From positions 927,525 to 991,524 of the forward strand of contig JANPWX010019821.1 in assembly GCA_024734555.1 (NCBI GenBank): a DNA stretch of 64,000 bases. The letters run 5' to 3'. Made by a program: the position numbers and the translations under genes. The stretch comes from Trochalopteron elliotii (taxonomy: Eukaryota > Chordata > Aves > Passeriformes > Leiothrichidae). Numbering within the stretch: position 1 is the stretch's first letter; each line of letters begins with the position of its first letter. Shown here piece after piece: positions 61,001-64,000 of the stretch. The notes beneath the pieces were generated by a model. That model saw only the letters and a list, made by a program, of their open reading frames with translations. It was not told the origin of the DNA and ran no database searches.

Positions 61001-64000
61001 ATGTGCTGAGGCTGCCACAGAGGTCACCCCGATGTCTTCTTTCCAGTACTGTATGGAGCAGGAAACTGTCCAGTCTACGTGTTAGGGAGCACCAGGTCTT
61101 CTGGGAACTTCCGGTTCTTTGGCAGTTCTGATCAATATGTCATCAAGGTCTGTTGAAGAGTTGTATAAAAATAAATTATCCCTATTTTTTACTTTTCTCT
61201 ACTCATTTGGTATATCTAAGTTAAGACAATAACTTGAGATATGTTCATTTTACTCAGTCACCTTTCCAAACTGTAGTAATAGAGTGTTTTTAGAGGTGAG
61301 GAGGACAAGCAAAGCACTCAGAAGCATTTTGTTTGGGATGTTCTTTTTTCTGATTTAAGTTGGATTGTACTGTATGAAGCAGTTGTTTTAATTTTTGCTT
61401 TAATTCTTTTTACTCTGTCTTTTAGAGCTAGAGGAGATAGCAGTTTCTAATGATTGACTTTGGGAACAGTATTAGTACAGAACAGATGTGTGGACTATTC
61501 TAGAGGAGTCTTAAAATAGGATTAGTACAAAAAACTCTCATGTTGTGCTAGACGTCAGACTTCCATAGCAAAATTCATCAGAATAATTGGTGAAATATAA
61601 TTCTCTATTTCACTGCTTGTGTACATTTTAAGCACCTTCTTATACAGGGCCTAGTGACATCAGCTTTGTGTGAAAAGCTGCTTTTGGTTGCCTGGATCTG
61701 GAGGTGAGGTTTTTAGACCCTTGCAAGATGCTGTAGCATAAATGGTGAAAGCTTCAGTTAATTTCGTAAATGCGTTTGTTAAGACTTGTGGGTTGCTCTT
61801 ACGAAACACCTTGGCTTGCTTGCTTGCTTGCTGTGGGATGTGAAAATGCTTATGGTGGGAATTCACTGGAGGCTGCCAAGACAGCTCTTAGCATTTTGTG
61901 TTTATTTCTGACTCCATCTAACCAGCTTATGAAACTGAAAAATAACAAGGGAACCGGAGTAGAAAGGACAAGGGAGCATTTGTGAACTCCCTGAGAGGAT
62001 TTATGGAAGAGTCATACTAATCCTGTTTTATTCTGCTTTGCATGTTGAATAATGATTGAAGTAACCAAATAGTTTGCAGCATAATCAGTCCAATACAGTT
62101 TGCAGATGTTAATCATGCCACTAAGCATGAAGGGAAGTATGAAGAAAACTGATGGAAGATAAATTATAAACTTCAAATTAGCATGATTCAGTTAAAAGGA
62201 TGAAAATGCGTTTGATTATATCAACTGTTCCTATTCCAGCGACAAGACAATATCCCTAGTACTCCCTGCTTCCTGGGGAATCTGGAGGTGGATAGTCATG
62301 GACAAGAGTATTATCACAGCAGCTTTACTGGTACAGATAAATGGAGTTTGTGTAGGTTTCACTCAAATCAGAAAGGAACGAGAAGCCACACTCACCCAAA
62401 GCAGTAATTTCTGTCTTTTAAGTTAACAGGTAGAAACCAACAGAAGTAGCAGGAAACATGTGGGTACTTGTTCCATGTGAGGTGAGAGGGATTCTTTTTT
62501 CATATGTTTGTATGAAGTTTCTGTCAGTGCCTAGAGCTTCATGCAAAGTGCAAAGATAAGGGAACAAACAGTCTGAAATTCGCATTGCATTTAGGCAATG
62601 CCAGATATTTTCTCTTGTGCTTGGGCTTGCATGTCATGCTTTGAAAGGTGCTTTTCCCTCTTCAAGCACTCTCTGAACTACCTCCTGTGTCTAAACATAC
62701 GTCCTAATGGATGGATTCTTCATCTCTTGCAAGTCTGTGCACATCAGGGTACAGAAATTTACCTTTCTGTGATCAGCTAATGAGATTCTGTGGTTGATCT
62801 AGGAAAGAAAACCATGTCTGTTTTAGGAAAAACACCCCAAAATACTGTCTTTCCTTAAAGTTCTTGCTAGCTGCTTGTCGATTTGAGTGTAAGTTTAAAA
62901 TTTGGACTGGCAATGAGAGTGCTGTTGTCTTTCATCAAGCTGATTATAAACTAGGAATACACCCATGGATTTTACCTGCCGAAGTCCAAACAGGGTATTT
63001 TCTCCTGCATCTTGATAGCTCTTTCTTTCAAGTGATTTGTGTAACATGTGCTGGGCCATGAACGTCCTTGAAAACTTTTGAAGTTAAAAGCATTGGTTAT
63101 TCCAACTGAAGCTCTCTGATAGTTCAGGAATGCTTCTTCTTACAGTGTGTTACAGTTCACCTTATTTTATTTGCTTGTAACCTCTTGTAACTTTTTGAGC
63201 TTTGGTCCAAAACACAGTACAGGGAAAGGCAGCTAGGAACTCATTTCAGTTGCAGCATATTTCTCAGTTGTCTTACCGTATTTCAGTTTGGGTAAGAAAC
63301 GCTGTACAAAAGCATGGTAAGAATCTCCCTACAAAGCAGAATTGTCCTTCTGACACAATGGCATAATATAGTGATCGACTTTAACCTTCATTTACTCAAA
63401 CAATCATGTTTACATGACTTTAAATACAGTCCAGGTGAAAGTAGAGTGCCTTGCCATTCTGGCTAAGACTTTTGCATATTCCTTTGGCTGTGTTGGAATG
63501 TGTTACATAAGGGCTGTCAGGAAAGATCTTTTGTGTCTTACTTCTCTGTAAGCGTATAGCAAATGGTCATTGGTTTTTCTGCTTTAATACGTTTTCCTTG
63601 AGTTCACCTTGTTGTCGGAGAGGGGCTGATTGCAAGGGATTTAAAAAAACCTCTCTGCTTCATTTACATTGGTGATTGAAGAATTAGGATTTTGGAGTGT
63701 TTAGATGACTCTTAGTCTTTTGAAGTGTTGATGTGGGAAAAGAGGGAGTTTTTTATGTTTATTAGTAACTCATATATCACATGTCTTGCATAAGCAGTTG
63801 GGTTATTGTTTATAGAGTAGGAGAAAAGTGAAATGTGGTTAAAATAGAAATGTTTTTTCTACTTTTAATTCTAAACCAATTACAAAATAAAAGCTTTGCA
63901 TATTCAGCAAAGATCTGCAGTTTGACAAGTATGGCCTAATACTCAAATTGGTAGGCACTAAACTTGTAGCAGGAATGGCTACAATTTTGCCTTTTGAAGC
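58093..64000 (+). other. NTRK2: NTRK2 intron 11, 5' part (at least 5.9 kb)
   Basis: Starts GTAAGC. I looked for the juxtamembrane exon (VISNDDDSASPLHH) and for the mammalian truncated T1 tail (FVLFHKIPLDG) and saw neither. The sequence is AT-rich with a short A-rich tract at 58781-58812 and a TTGC repeat at 61808-61831. The exon 11 frame stays open 20 codons into the intron, with AATAAA at 58187-58192. A good acceptor-like site lies at 58335. Confidence 0.8.

Overview
The window is vertebrate nuclear DNA, almost certainly from a bird. It carries most of the extracellular and transmembrane part of one gene on the + strand, the BDNF/NT-4 receptor tyrosine kinase NTRK2 (TrkB). Two observations point to a bird. 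The spliced protein matches what I remember of chicken TrkB much better than mammalian TrkB. The main dispersed repeats are CR1 LINEs with the typical avian 3' end. NTRK2 is Z-linked in chicken, so this is probably a Z-chromosome segment (inference).

Layout. Positions 1-1690 are AT-rich upstream sequence with no recognised gene. A CpG island runs from about 1690 to 2750 and is interrupted by a 400-base run of N (1853-2252). That gap has removed the start codon and signal peptide. Eleven coding exons follow: 2253-2375, 19788-19862, 20095-20166, 26156-26224, 29217-29371, 42317-42453, 45375-45507, 47008-47307, 52304-52336, 56519-56619 and 57993-58092. All introns between them are GT-AG, and phases stay in register from end to end. 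Joined, they give 432 codons plus one base. In order these encode an N-terminal cysteine cap, leucine-rich repeats, a C-terminal cysteine cap, two Ig-like domains, an acidic juxtamembrane stalk and the transmembrane helix. The last exon ends inside the GMKG juxtamembrane sequence. The kinase exons, and the truncated-receptor T1 exon known from mammals, are not seen before the window ends.

Introns make up about 97% of the gene span. They hold five CR1 fragments (four antisense to the gene), one solo endogenous-retrovirus LTR with a 6-bp target-site duplication in the last complete intron, a near-perfect 32-bp-arm palindrome in intron 5, several microsatellites and G-quadruplex-type G runs, and otherwise unremarkable AT-rich sequence. 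The long open frames other than the exons are explained by base composition or lie in repeats.

No new multi-gene system is visible. The best leads concern isoform structure. Two exons read through their donor sites into short open tails, one strongly hydrophobic and one followed closely by AATAAA. There is also a symmetric 33-nt cassette exon, the LTR beside the transmembrane exon and the intron-5 palindrome.
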